A stretch of 64,000 nt of DNA from Sulfopaludibacter sp963835555 (GCA_963835555.1 CAWIGC010000012.1:1-64000); one strand, 5' to 3'; shown: positions 30,081-39,227, counted from the first letter of the stretch. The notes: a model not told the origin generated them from the sequence alone. Translations and numbers: made by a program.

Positions 30081-31110
30081 TTCAATAATGTAATAAGGAG
30101 TAGTATATTATAATAAGTGGGTTTATAAGATTTAATTTTAAAAATATTTAATTAGCCATACAATTCTCCTGTCTAATATTAGTCAAGGGTTCTATTCTGA
30201 AAATTTTTAGTTATTTTAGATAAAAACAGTATTATTGATTAACGAATCTATAATATATGTAGGCGGTTGCAAATTTAATTAAGAATTGCAAATTTACAAT
30301 AAGATTATTGTCTAAAACACCAAAAAATAATTTGTAATGAATATTCAAATAATTTATTCAGATCCTACAATTATTTCTTGTTATTATTAAGCTATTCATC
30401 TAACAAATAATTTAAACATTTTTGTAGGATAATAAAATGGTTCTGGATTAATTCAACCATTTAATGACGACCTCACTCAAATTGGAATATGGAGTTCTCA
30501 CATTTATACTTCAAAATTCTCAAGCATATCAAGAATAAATGATAATTCAAGTTTTATAATAGCTTCAGTGATAAATGCTTCAGAATTTACTCTTCAAAAA
30601 TTGAATATTTCAATTTAATGTGCAGATACAATACATTACTACATAGATTTTGACAATTTTCTGGAATAAAATTGAGGAGATGAATACGATGATGGAAATT
30701 ATTAATGAGATACATATCAAGTAGGATGATTTCATAATTGTACTCTTAAGTCTGAGTATTCTTGAATCAGAAATGCTTCAAAGTATGGCATTTGAGATTT
30801 AAGCTTGTTGCAAAATGCTACAATTTATGTGAACTTTACGATTGGATAAGCAAGCATTCAATTTAATAAAAACATGTCAATTGGAATTCAAATAGTTGAT
30901 TTTGGACTCTCCAAAAACAATGCGACGATAATAAAAAGATTACCATATAAAAGTATCTTTGTTTATAATTCCGGATATAATTTTACTTATCAAAAAATTA
31001 AATTTGTGAGTAATATCACGAGTTTAATAATAAATTTAAATCGTATGAAAATTTAGGATAAAATTAACAATTTTCTTAACATAAAGTTTGTTATTCCAAT
31101 TTCAAATAGG
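30081..31110. other. AT-rich foreign segment, probably eukaryotic
   Basis: Base composition drops from strongly GC-rich to far below half GC (for example 10 G or C in the 60 bases from 30301) and returns to GC-rich just after 31110. There is no insertion-sequence end, inverted repeat or target duplication at either boundary, and the two flanks come from different bacterial phyla. Under the standard code only short frames exist; see the coding interpretation listed separately. Confidence 0.85.
30082..31110 (+). CDS. Internal coding fragment using reassigned stop codons (TAA/TAG=Gln, TGA=Trp)
   Basis: In the phase starting at 30082 the segment reads without a break for about 343 codons if TAA (14 in phase), TAG (3) and TGA (5, all between 30673 and 30795) are sense. 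TAR beside 11 or so CAA codons fits glutamine; TGA fits tryptophan in NWGDEYDDGNYQW, QVGWFHNCTL and SWIRNASKYGIW. The product has about 14 N-glycosylation sequons (NISQ, NESI, NGSG, NCTL, NATI, NFTY, NITS and others), suggesting a secreted or surface protein; no family recognised. With no stop codons any phase is open, so the case rests on composition, sequons and the absence of TGA in the first 590 bases of this phase. No start or end is seen. The codes matching this are karyorelict (27) and Condylostoma (28). Confidence 0.6.
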
Positions 31111-31124
31111 CAATCGTCTGACGA

Positions 31125-31598
31125 TTATTGCACCGGTGCAATCCGCCGCATAACGGATTTCACCTTTTGTGCGTAGTCGCCGGCCGGGTTGTACGTTGCC
31201 AGTAACTGATCCAGACTCTTGCGTTTGTACTGGATGGCGTGACTCAAATAGTATCCCACCGTGTGAATTCCTGCCGCGGGACTGGAAAAGTGCGCCCGCC
31301 CCGAATCCCAGCCGAAAATGTTATTGTTCTGTGAGGCTTTCCCTCCGGTAGATTCGATAAACGAAATGCTGGGCAGAAGCCGCCAGTCCAGTTTGTAGAT
31401 GTCCGCGGCTTCCAGAAATGCGTGGGCATACTCCTTGGCGGGACAATCTCCAGCTTCAAAAAACCTGTGAAGTGCCTGAAAACGAGGATCTTTGCGGTAG
31501 TCGGCGGTGGGCGATTTCGGGGCTTCGCGGAGGGGTAGCGCAATCGGCGACACCACGCCCGCAAATAATACCAAACCACTGGATAACAGCTTTCTCAT
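31125..31598 (-). CDS. Glucosaminidase/lysozyme-like secreted protein
   Basis: 157 residues with a signal peptide (MRKLLSSGLVLFAGVVSPIA). YKLDWRLLPSISFIESTGGK carries the Glu expected for a lysozyme-fold peptidoglycan hydrolase, and ASQNNNIFGWDSGRAHFSSP matches the NN.FG loop of the GH73/SLT-like group. Probably cleaves cell-wall glycan. It is the first gene of the Acidobacteriota part and is complete. Confidence 0.75.
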   Translation of the reverse strand: MRKLLSSGLVLFAGVVSPIALPLREAPKSPTADYRKDPRFQALHRFFEAGDCPAKEYAHAFLEAADIYKLDWRLLPSISFIESTGGKASQNNNIFGWDSGRAHFSSPAAGIHTVGYYLSHAIQYKRKSLDQLLATYNPAGDYAQKVKSVMRRIAPVQ

Positions 31599-31919
31599 CC
31601 TGCGAACTCCTTAATTTTGAAGTGATTGCGCTGCGGAATGCAGCGAAGGATTGGGAAGGGGAGTGCGGCACTCCCGGCTGGCGATTAAGGAACCGACATA
31701 AGTTGAGATTATACCACTATGAGCAGAGCCGGTTTCCAGTAGGGGATCACCGCCCCGTGTGCGAACCGCCACCATGTACTAGCCTGCGGGGTGTCCGCTT
31801 TCAGGACGGTCTGTCCGGTTCTGAACGGCGGCAGCACTGTCCTTCCCTCCCATTCCCCTGAGATCGTGGCCTGGAATGCGCTTGCCGGATTGGCAGCGCA
31901 CCTGCCTTGTCCCCGAACC
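31599..31919. other. Intergenic region between divergent genes
   Basis: No supported gene. It must hold the promoters of the minus-strand hydrolase and the plus-strand permease. The permease phase is open back to 31791, but that part lacks the family N-terminus. Confidence 0.5.
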
Positions 31920-34307
31920 ATGGATTTCCGTTACGCTCTCCGGTCTCTCCGGAAAGATCCGGGTTTTACGGTGCTTGCGGTGCTCGTGATGGCTTTGGGG
32001 ATCGGCGCCAACACCGCCGTCTTCAGCGTGGTGAATGCCGTGCTCCTCAAGCCGCTGGCGTTCAAGGATCCCGGCCGCATCGTCACCCTATCCTCGCTTT
32101 GGAAGACCAGCGGCCGCCGCGGCACGGTGTCGGCCCCCGACTTTCACGACTGGCATGATCAAAGCGCCTCCTTTGCCGCCATGGCCTACTACGACGACGA
32201 CACCACCGCCGTCACGGTGCACTCCGTGGCCGAGTACACACCTGCCGCCGCCGTCACGCCCGAGTTCTTCGATGTCTTTGCCGTGCAGCCGGTCATCGGC
32301 CGCGAGTTCTCCGCCGAAGAGCGCAAGAACGGAACCGCCGTCCTGATCGGCTACGCCTGGTGGCAAAGCCATTTCAATGGCCGCCCCGGCGTGTTGGGCC
32401 AGTCGCTCCGCATGTTCGAAAAAGACCTGACCATCGTCGGAGTCATGCCCCCCGGCTTCAGCTTCCCCGGTAAAACGGCAGTGTGGCTGGCGGCCAATTC
32501 CCTCTTTCCCGAGACGCCCTCGCGCTCGGCGCACAACTACCAGGTGGTCGCGCGGCTTAAGCCGGGTATTGGAATGCCACGCGCCCAAGCCGAAATGACC
32601 GGCATCGGAGCACGTCTGGAACGCCAGTATCCCGATAGCAATCGGAACAAAAGCGTCGCCGTGACGGGAATGCGCGATTCCATGGTGGGCAACGTCAGGC
32701 TGATGCTCTACGTGCTGCTGGGCGCAGTGGGGTTGGTGCTGCTGATCGCCTGCGCCAATATTGCGAATCTGCTGCTTGCCAGGGCCACGGCGCGCACCCG
32801 CGAAATCGCCATTCGCGCCGCGGTCGGCGCCGGTCGCGGCCGCATTGCCCGTCAGTTGATTGTGGAAAGCCTGTTGCTCGCGGCCATTTCCGGGGTAGCC
32901 GGGCTCCTGCTGGCGCTGTGGGGCTCCTCCGCGCTGGTCGCCCTGGCGCCCGCTAATGTGCCCCGCCTCGCCGAGACCGGCATCGATGGCTCCGTCCTGG
33001 CCTTCACCTTCGCTGTTACTGTGCTCGCCAGCCTCTTGTTCGGTCTGGTCCCGGCACTCCAGGCCTCCCGCGTGGATCTCAACGATGCGCTCAAGCAGGG
33101 TACCGCGCGAGTCGCGGGGGGCAGGGGAGCGCCGCGCCTTCGCGGCGCCCTGGTTGTCGCCGAGATTGCATTCTCGGTAGTTCTGCTGGCCGGCGCCGGA
33201 CTCCTGATCAGGAGTTTTCAAACCCTCCAGAGCATGCCCCTGGGGTTCCGTCCCGAGCACGTTCTGGTGATGGAGGCGGAAGTGCCCGCGTCGGATTTGA
33301 ATGGCCGCCGGCGCGCCGTCCAACTATACAAGCAACTGATCGCTGCTGCCGCCGCCATACCCGGCGTCGAGGCGGCGGCCGGCGCCCGTACGCCCCCCGG
33401 CCGCGTCATGTCCAACGGCGGGTATTGGATCGACAACCTGCCGGAGCAGCGGACCGTGGCCGCCCCGCAGGCCGTCCTTTCGGTCGTCTCGCCCGGCGTC
33501 TTCAACGCTCTCAAAATTCCGCTGAAGAGCGGCCGCGATTTCAACGCCGGCGATACCTACGACGCGCCCTCCACCATTCTCATCAATGAAAGCCTCGCGC
33601 GCAGATCGTTTGCCGGCCAGGACCCGTTGGGCCACACCATGTATTGCGGTTACGATACCCGCTCCATGAAACCGATGACCATCGTCGGAGTCGTCGGCGA
33701 TGTCCGCCAGTTCGGCCCTGCCTCCCCGCCGTGGCCCGAAATCTATATGCCCTTCGAGCAGCACCCCCGCTCCGATTTCCAACTGCTGGCGCGCACCGCC
33801 GCTGCCCCCCTGGCGCTCTCCGAAACCCTGCGCCGCATGGTCCGGGAACGCAATCCCAACGTGCCGGTCAAATTCTCCACCCTGGAAGAAAACCTGGCCG
33901 AAAATGTCGCCGCCCCGCGTTTCCGCACCTTGCTTCTGGGCATCTTCGCCGGCTTGGCCGTGCTGCTGGCCATGGCCGGAATCTATGGCGTGATGGCCTG
34001 TGTGGTGGGGCAAAGAAGCAATGAAATCGGCCTGCGGATGGCCCTTGGCGCAAGCCAGGGCAGCGTATTGCGGCTGGTGCTGCGGCAAGGGCTCGCCTAC
34101 GTAGCCCTCGGCCTGATCCTGGGACTCGCGGGAGCCGTCGCCGCCACGCGCCTCCTCACCAGTATGCTCTTCGAAGTGAAACCCACCGATCCCGTGACCT
34201 ACGCCGGCGTGGCAATCTTATTAGCCGCCGTAGCCTTGGCCGCCGGCTACCTGCCGGCCCGCCGCGCGTCCCAAGTGGATCCGCTGGTCACCCTCCGCCA
34301 ATCCTGA
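31920..34307 (+). CDS. ADOP family MacB-like ABC permease
   Basis: About 795 residues. The start MDFRYALRSLRKDPGFTVLA is the hallmark of the Acidobacterial duplicated orphan permease family. It has two MacB/FtsX halves: helix 1 (ALGIGANTAVFSVVNAVLLK), a periplasmic MacB_PCD domain, three helices near 265-430, then a second half with its own periplasmic domain and C-terminal helices (ending YLPARRASQVDPLVTLRQS). No ATPase gene is adjacent, as is usual for these permeases. The transported substrate is unknown; export of peptides or lipids is the general guess. Confidence 0.93.
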   Translation: MDFRYALRSLRKDPGFTVLAVLVMALGIGANTAVFSVVNAVLLKPLAFKDPGRIVTLSSLWKTSGRRGTVSAPDFHDWHDQSASFAAMAYYDDDTTAVTVHSVAEYTPAAAVTPEFFDVFAVQPVIGREFSAEERKNGTAVLIGYAWWQSHFNGRPGVLGQSLRMFEKDLTIVGVMPPGFSFPGKTAVWLAANSLFPETPSRSAHNYQVVARLKPGIGMPRAQAEMTGIGARLERQYPDSNRNKSVAVTGMRDSMVGNVRLMLYVLLGAVGLVLLIACANIANLLLARATARTREIAIRAAVGAGRGRIARQLIVESLLLAAISGVAGLLLALWGSSALVALAPANVPRLAETGIDGSVLAFTFAVTVLASLLFGLVPALQASRVDLNDALKQGTARVAGGRGAPRLRGALVVAEIAFSVVLLAGAGLLIRSFQTLQSMPLGFRPEHVLVMEAEVPASDLNGRRRAVQLYKQLIAAAAAIPGVEAAAGARTPPGRVMSNGGYWIDNLPEQRTVAAPQAVLSVVSPGVFNALKIPLKSGRDFNAGDTYDAPSTILINESLARRSFAGQDPLGHTMYCGYDTRSMKPMTIVGVVGDVRQFGPASPPWPEIYMPFEQHPRSDFQLLARTAAAPLALSETLRRMVRERNPNVPVKFSTLEENLAENVAAPRFRTLLLGIFAGLAVLLAMAGIYGVMACVVGQRSNEIGLRMALGASQGSVLRLVLRQGLAYVALGLILGLAGAVAATRLLTSMLFEVKPTDPVTYAGVAILLAAVALAAGYLPARRASQVDPLVTLRQS

Positions 34308-34324
34308 ATTGTGTGGAAAATGCG

Positions 34325-35068
34325 TCACCCTTTTGTGAGCCTCTGCCACATTTCGAGGAAGCCTTCCACCGGAATCTGCTCGGCCCGCAAACCCGCTTCC
34401 GGCCAGGCCTCGATCCGTTCCTTGCCGTAAAAGGGAGACAGATTATTGCGCAGAGTCTTCCGCTTGTGAGCGAAGCATTGCCCCACGAACCGAATCAGAT
34501 CGTCAGGCCGCTCCGCCGGAGCCGGCAGCGGCTCCAGCATCACCACCGCCGAATCCACTTTCGGCGGTGGCTGGAAAGAGCCCGGCTTGACGCCGAACAG
34601 GTAGCGCACCTTCGCGAACAGCGCCGTCTGCACCGTCAGAAAACCGTATGCGCGAGTGCCCGGCTTCGCCGTCAGCCGTTCGGCCACTTCCTGTTGGACC
34701 AAAAACACGGCCCGCGGCGGGCACATCCGCGCCGTCTTCTCCAGGATGGGCGAGGTGATGTAATACGGCAGGTTGCCGGCCACCGGCGCTACTCCCCACT
34801 GCGCCAGGTCCGTCTTCAGTACATCCGCCTGCACCACTTCGAGGCGCGTATTGCCCGCGAACCTCACCCGCAGGTGCTCCACCAGCTCGGAGTCCACCTC
34901 GATGGCGACCACACGGGCGGCGCGATGCAGTAACTTCTCGGTAAGGGCGCCGCGGCCGGGACCGATCTCGATGACCAGCTCTTGCCTCGCGGGGCACACG
35001 GCCGCGGCGATGCGCTCCAAAATCGAGCCGTTGACTAGAAAATGCTGCCCGAGTTTCTGTCTGGACAG
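34325..35068 (-). CDS. rsmA: 16S rRNA (adenine1518/1519-N6) dimethyltransferase
   Basis: KsgA/RsmA dimethylates two adenines of the 16S rRNA 3' helix. Read from 35068: LSRQKLGQHFLVNGSILERI, the SAM motif VIEIGPGRGALTEKLL, VVQADVL, and the catalytic NLPYYITSPIL. No ATG, GTG or TTG is available before KLGQHFL: the phase meets a stop just upstream, leaving a CTG four bases after the upstream gene's stop. A CTG start with translational coupling, or a single-base error, must be assumed. Length (about 247 residues) is normal. Confidence 0.9.
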   Translation of the reverse strand: MSRQKLGQHFLVNGSILERIAAAVCPARQELVIEIGPGRGALTEKLLHRAARVVAIEVDSELVEHLRVRFAGNTRLEVVQADVLKTDLAQWGVAPVAGNLPYYITSPILEKTARMCPPRAVFLVQQEVAERLTAKPGTRAYGFLTVQTALFAKVRYLFGVKPGSFQPPPKVDSAVVMLEPLPAPAERPDDLIRFVGQCFAHKRKTLRNNLSPFYGKERIEAWPEAGLRAEQIPVEGFLEMWQRLTKG

Positions 35069-35072
35069 GGCG

Positions 35073-35738
35073 TCAGCCCTTCACCTGGATCGCTTCACCG
35101 TGACTCCACAGCGCCTTGCCCCAGGTCGGTTTGCCAAACGATGTGGCCGGAGTCCAGGTCGAAAACAGAATGAAGTTGCGCAGTTCTTCGGAATCCTGCC
35201 CTTGAATCACTTCGTAATCCGCAACTTTACCGCGCTCATCGATAATCAGCTTCACCACCACATCGCCGCCATACCGCACCGGGTTGGAGCGGCTCAGGCT
35301 CGGATCCGTGAAAATCGGCGCGGAAACGTCTCCCGAAAAACTTCGCGGTGTCGCCGTCAGGTCCGGAATCCACATGCCGAACAGCAGGATGGCCGAAATG
35401 ATGCCCCCGGCAACCGGCAGCGCCACCGGACGCATCATGTTCTGGCAGTGGATCTGGAACACCGACACCCAGTTGTGCAGCCGGGTTCCCAAACTCACCC
35501 GGGCGATCCGGCGGATTCTCTCCCGGTCCGCGATGGCGTGCAGTTCTGCTCGCAAACCGGCGGGCATGGCCGGCCGAGCCATGTCTCGCAGAGAAGCGCG
35601 CATGTTCACCATCGATTCGTATTGAGCGCTGCATTCGCGGCAGGACTCGATGTGCGCCAACGCATTCTGCCGCTCCCCGCCAGATGTCCCCTGGTCAACG
35701 AGCGACGAAATCAGTTCTTGCACCTGTACACAGCTCAT
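35073..35738 (-). CDS. Zinc-finger anti-sigma factor with C-terminal TonB-like domain
   Basis: 221 residues. The N-terminal zinc-binding ZAS motif is HIESCRECSAQ (H...CxxC), followed by an arginine-rich linker, one transmembrane helix (about 104-122, VALPVAGGIISAILLFGMWI), and an extracytoplasmic part with VRYGGDVVVKLIIDERGKVA, which resembles a TonB C-terminal fold. It starts 3 bases after the stop of the ECF sigma factor and presumably holds that sigma factor at the membrane until a signal arrives. Confidence 0.8.
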   Translation of the reverse strand: MSCVQVQELISSLVDQGTSGGERQNALAHIESCRECSAQYESMVNMRASLRDMARPAMPAGLRAELHAIADRERIRRIARVSLGTRLHNWVSVFQIHCQNMMRPVALPVAGGIISAILLFGMWIPDLTATPRSFSGDVSAPIFTDPSLSRSNPVRYGGDVVVKLIIDERGKVADYEVIQGQDSEELRNFILFSTWTPATSFGKPTWGKALWSHGEAIQVKG

Positions 35739-35741
35739 AAT

Positions 35742-36419
35742 TTACTCGGCCGTTTTCGGCACTAGCTTCAAGGCGGGTCTCGCTTTTATGCTGCCCGCCA
35801 GTTCCTCCCGCAGGGCTTCCCGCCCACGCAGGATTCGGGACTTGACAGTCCCCAACGATACACCCAGGACTTCTGCGATCTCCTCGTAACTCAAATCCGT
35901 GATGTCGCGAAGCACAACCGCCTCGCGGAAGATCGGGTTAATCCTTTCGAGAGCCGCCTCAATCATCTGATGCTGCTCCCGGTCTGCTGCCTCCTCGTAC
36001 GGCGAGCGGTTTCGGTCTGGAATGCTCTCCTTCCAGTTGCGCGATTCGTCCGGGTCGGTATCCAGCTCTACTTCCCGCCGTCGATGCCGGAAGAACCAGC
36101 GCCGCGCGTTGTGAGCCTCGTTGACCGTAATGCGGTAAATCCAGGTCTTCAGCGTGCTTTGCCCGCGGAAGCTCCCGATATTGCGAAATACCTTGAGAAA
36201 TACTTCCTGTACCACATCGCCGGCTTCCGACTGATCGTTCAGCAGGCGGAATGCCAGGGCAAATACCGGCTGCTGAAAGCGAGTGAGCAACTCCTCGTAG
36301 GCGCGTTCCACGCCGTCGCGAAGCGCTTCCACCAGGCGCAGGTCGTCGCTGTCGCCGCTCGCCTCTGCTGTCCGATCCGAGCTTAGGTCCAAGATTGAAG
36401 TGGCCACCGGCAGCCTCAC
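35742..36419 (-). CDS. ECF RNA polymerase sigma factor (SigW/RpoE type)
   Basis: 225 residues with an extended N-terminus. Region 2 is AYEELLTRFQQPVFALAFRL through GDVVQEVFLKVFRNIGSF and TWIYRITVNEAHNARRW; region 4 is DLSYEEIAEVLGVSLGTVKSR, the -35 recognition helix-turn-helix. The next gene encodes its anti-sigma factor. Charged linker (ELDTDPDESRNWKES) between regions is longer than usual. Confidence 0.92.
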   Translation of the reverse strand: MRLPVATSILDLSSDRTAEASGDSDDLRLVEALRDGVERAYEELLTRFQQPVFALAFRLLNDQSEAGDVVQEVFLKVFRNIGSFRGQSTLKTWIYRITVNEAHNARRWFFRHRRREVELDTDPDESRNWKESIPDRNRSPYEEAADREQHQMIEAALERINPIFREAVVLRDITDLSYEEIAEVLGVSLGTVKSRILRGREALREELAGSIKARPALKLVPKTAE

Positions 36420-36530
36420 ATTCAGCCTGACTTCAAACTACCAGGAAACTCTAACGCTTGCAAAGGTATAGACACCCCTTTGCCTGGAAAAGTTCCCGTA
36501 AGTCGTAAGCTGTTGATAAACTGGACATTC

Positions 36531-37571
36531 ATGCCTCTGATTTCATCCGGTATTCTGAACCGGTTCGTCGAAGAGATCCTCCTCGCCGCCGGCGTTCCTT
36601 CGCACAAGGCTTCCCTTACCGCCTCCTCCCTGGTGGCCTCCAACCTCCGCGGCATCGATTCCCACGGCATCCAGCTCCTGCCCTTTTATATCGACCAGAT
36701 CCTGGCCGGCGAGATGGACCCCCAGGCCGACGGCCATGTCATTTCCGAAATGGGCTCCTGCCTCCTCTTCGACGGCGAAAACGGCCTCGGCCAGTGGGTC
36801 GCCGACGCCTGCTGCCGCCATGCCGTCCGCATCGCCGCCGCCCAGGGAATGGCCATGGTCGTATCGCGCGAATCCAACCACTTCGGCGCCGCCGCCTGGT
36901 GGGCCCAAAAGATGCGTGCGGCCGGGCAGATCGGCATCGTCACCTGCAATGCGTCGCCCATCGTTCCGCCCTGGCAGGGCAGGGAAGGCCGCATGGGAAC
37001 CAACCCCATCTGCATGTCCGTCCCCGGCCCCTGGCTCCTCGATATGGCCACCACCACCGTCGCCGCCGGCCGCATCTTCAAGGCCTTCATCAACGGCCAG
37101 CCGGAAGTTCCGCAGGGCTGGGCATTCGATTCCGAAGGCGTCCCCACCACCGATACGCAAAAGGCCTACAAGGGCATGCTCATGCCCCTCGGCGGTTATA
37201 AAGGCAGCGGCCTTGCCATGATGGTCGAGATCCTCTGCTCCGTTTTGAGCGGCGGCGCCATGGCCAATGAGATCGGCGGAATCCGCGTGCGCGGCAAAAA
37301 GGTCCGCAACAGCCAGATGTTCATCGCCATCGATGTCTCCCGCTTTATGCCCGTCGAGGAATTCACCGCCCGCGTGGAACAACTCGTGGCCCTCATGAAA
37401 TCCACTCCCCCCGCGCCCGGCTACGACGAAGTCATGGTGGCCGGCGATCCCGAATGGCGCACCGAGGCCGAACGCCTCCGGAACGGCATCCCCATCGCCG
37501 ATGGCAACTGGGACAGCCTGTGCAAAGCCGCCGCGCGCGTCAAGGTGGCGACTCCGGCCCGGCTACAATAA
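36531..37571 (+). CDS. Malate/L-lactate dehydrogenase family oxidoreductase
   Basis: Member of the Ldh_2 (YlbC/AllD/ComC) NAD(P)-dependent 2-hydroxyacid dehydrogenase family, about 346 residues. The start chosen is MPLISSGILNRFVEEILLAA; the phase is open 17 codons further up. Family marks: NLRGIDSHGIQLLPFY with the catalytic His, SNHFGAAAWWAQ, GTNPICMSVPG, MLMPLGGYKGSGLAMMVEIL. The enzyme could act on sulfolactate, ureidoglycolate, lactate or malate. It ends 5 bases before lipA. Confidence 0.9.
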   Translation: MPLISSGILNRFVEEILLAAGVPSHKASLTASSLVASNLRGIDSHGIQLLPFYIDQILAGEMDPQADGHVISEMGSCLLFDGENGLGQWVADACCRHAVRIAAAQGMAMVVSRESNHFGAAAWWAQKMRAAGQIGIVTCNASPIVPPWQGREGRMGTNPICMSVPGPWLLDMATTTVAAGRIFKAFINGQPEVPQGWAFDSEGVPTTDTQKAYKGMLMPLGGYKGSGLAMMVEILCSVLSGGAMANEIGGIRVRGKKVRNSQMFIAIDVSRFMPVEEFTARVEQLVALMKSTPPAPGYDEVMVAGDPEWRTEAERLRNGIPIADGNWDSLCKAAARVKVATPARLQ

Positions 37572-37576
37572 AGGAA

Positions 37577-38470
37577 GTGCTGGTTTCCATCGCTTCCAAA
37601 ACAGAACGTCCCGAATGGCTGCGCGCGCCCGCTCCCGTGGGGCAGAACTATCGCGAACTGAAAGACCTCATCGGGCGTCTGCGCCTGCACACCGTTTGCG
37701 AAAGCGCCGCCTGCCCCAATGTGGGAGAGTGCTGGAACCACCGCACTGCCACCTTCATGATCCTGGGCAATGTCTGCACCCGCCGGTGCGGCTTCTGCGC
37801 CGTGCAGAAGGGCGCTCCCCTGCCGGTGGATTTCGATGAACCCAATCGCGTCGCCGAAGCCGTGCACGCCATGGGCCTGGAATTTGCCGTCGTCACCAGC
37901 GTCAATCGCGACGATCGCCCCGATGGCGGCGCCGAACTGTTCGCCCAGGTCATCCAAGCCATTCGCCGGCGCGTTCCCGGCTGCGGCGTCGAAGTCCTGA
38001 TCCCCGATTTTCAAGGCAGCCACGCCGCCGTCGAAACCGTCATGCAAGCCGCCCCGGACGTGCTCAATCACAATACCGAGACCGTCCCCCGCCTCTACCG
38101 CCAGGTGCGCCTCGGCGCCCGCTATGAACGTTCCCTGGATGTGCTGGCGCATGCGCACCGCGTCTCACCCCACACCCCCACCAAAAGCGGCTTGATGCTG
38201 GGATTGGGCGAGACCGCCGCCGAAGTGCTGGCGGTGATGCGCGACCTGCGCGCGCACCAGGTACAGATCCTGACCCTGGGCCAGTACCTGCGCCCCTCCC
38301 CCAAACACCTCCCCATTGTCCGCTACGTGACCCCCGCCGAATTTGAAGACCTGAAGCAGGCGGGGTACGAAATGGGCTTCGGCCACGTCGAATCCGGCCC
38401 CCTCGTCCGCAGTTCGTACCACGCCCGGAATGTTGTCGCTCCTCGCCCTACTTCTTCATCGCCTTCATGA
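37577..38470 (+). CDS. lipA: Lipoyl synthase
   Basis: Radical-SAM enzyme inserting two sulfurs into protein-bound octanoyl groups. The GTG at 37577 is preceded by AAAGGA, tightly spaced. First cluster motif CESAACPNVGECW binds the auxiliary 4Fe-4S, CTRRCGFC is the radical-SAM CxxxCxxC, and RSSYHA near the end supplies the serine ligand. 297 residues, normal length. The 3' end overlaps the convergent MerR gene by 23 bases. Confidence 0.95.
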   Translation: MLVSIASKTERPEWLRAPAPVGQNYRELKDLIGRLRLHTVCESAACPNVGECWNHRTATFMILGNVCTRRCGFCAVQKGAPLPVDFDEPNRVAEAVHAMGLEFAVVTSVNRDDRPDGGAELFAQVIQAIRRRVPGCGVEVLIPDFQGSHAAVETVMQAAPDVLNHNTETVPRLYRQVRLGARYERSLDVLAHAHRVSPHTPTKSGLMLGLGETAAEVLAVMRDLRAHQVQILTLGQYLRPSPKHLPIVRYVTPAEFEDLKQAGYEMGFGHVESGPLVRSSYHARNVVAPRPTSSSPS

Positions 38471-39200
38471 TGAACGCCTGCACTTCCGGCTTAATCGCAT
38501 ACTCCTGCCGCCGCGGCTCGGGCCAGTTGTCCTGATCCCCCCACATCTTGTTCAGGCCCTTCTGTATCTCCGGATCGCCTCCCGTGAAACCGCGCACCAG
38601 TTCCTTCCACCGCGCCGCCAGCGCCTGCCCTCTGGGCCCCGCCGGGTCTTCGTGTAGCGCCCCTTCGATATCGGCGAACAGCTCCGACCATTGCCTGCTC
38701 ACCTTCTCCTGCAATTCCGGCGACCACAGCTTCTTCCGCTCCTCCACCTTGGCCTGCGCCTCCGGCGAGTAGTATTTCTTGGACCACTCCGTATCGTTCT
38801 GCATTTCAATCTCCTTGATGATCTTCTTGAACAGATTCCAGTCCGGCTCCTGCTTCGGTTTCAGCGACTGCTCGGCCGTTTCAATCGCATGGATCGCGCT
38901 GTCCAGTTGCCGCCGTTTGTCGGCCAGCACCCACCGCTGCCGTCGCAGCGATTCCGGTAGCCCGGATTCCTTCTTCAGCAGGTCCCGGATCTGTTTCAAA
39001 GGCAGCCCCAGAAACTTCAACACCACGATCTGTTCCAGGCGCGCCAAATCGCGGTCGCCGTACAGTCGATATCCGCTCCCGCTCCGCCGGCTGGGCTTCA
39101 GCAGCCCCAACCGGTCGTAATGATGCAGCGTACGAACGGTCACGCCCGCCAGCTCTGCGAACTCGTTCACCCGGTACAACGCGTCGATGTCCTGTTTCAA
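38448..39200 (-). CDS. MerR family regulator, TipA-like
   Basis: 250 residues. The N-terminal winged helix LYRVNEFAELAGVTVRTLHH is followed by YDRLGLLKPSRRSGSGYRLY, as in MerR regulators, then a long dimerisation helix and a C-terminal domain of TipAS type (SKKYYSPEAQAKVEERKKLW, QWSELFADIEGALHEDPAGP). TipAS domains bind diverse small molecules, often antibiotics. A perfect palindrome sits just upstream, and the divergent neighbour is an ADOP permease, suggesting drug-responsive control. Confidence 0.9.
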   Translation of the reverse strand: MKQDIDALYRVNEFAELAGVTVRTLHHYDRLGLLKPSRRSGSGYRLYGDRDLARLEQIVVLKFLGLPLKQIRDLLKKESGLPESLRRQRWVLADKRRQLDSAIHAIETAEQSLKPKQEPDWNLFKKIIKEIEMQNDTEWSKKYYSPEAQAKVEERKKLWSPELQEKVSRQWSELFADIEGALHEDPAGPRGQALAARWKELVRGFTGGDPEIQKGLNKMWGDQDNWPEPRRQEYAIKPEVQAFIMKAMKK

Positions 39201-39227
39201 CTGCCGCCTCTCAAAAACATCATCAGG

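Noticed and set aside
30081..31110. AT-rich segment as an insertion sequence, plasmid piece or intron
   Set aside because: There are no terminal repeats, target duplication, transposase, or intron-like secondary structure, and the bacterial flanks are from different phyla.
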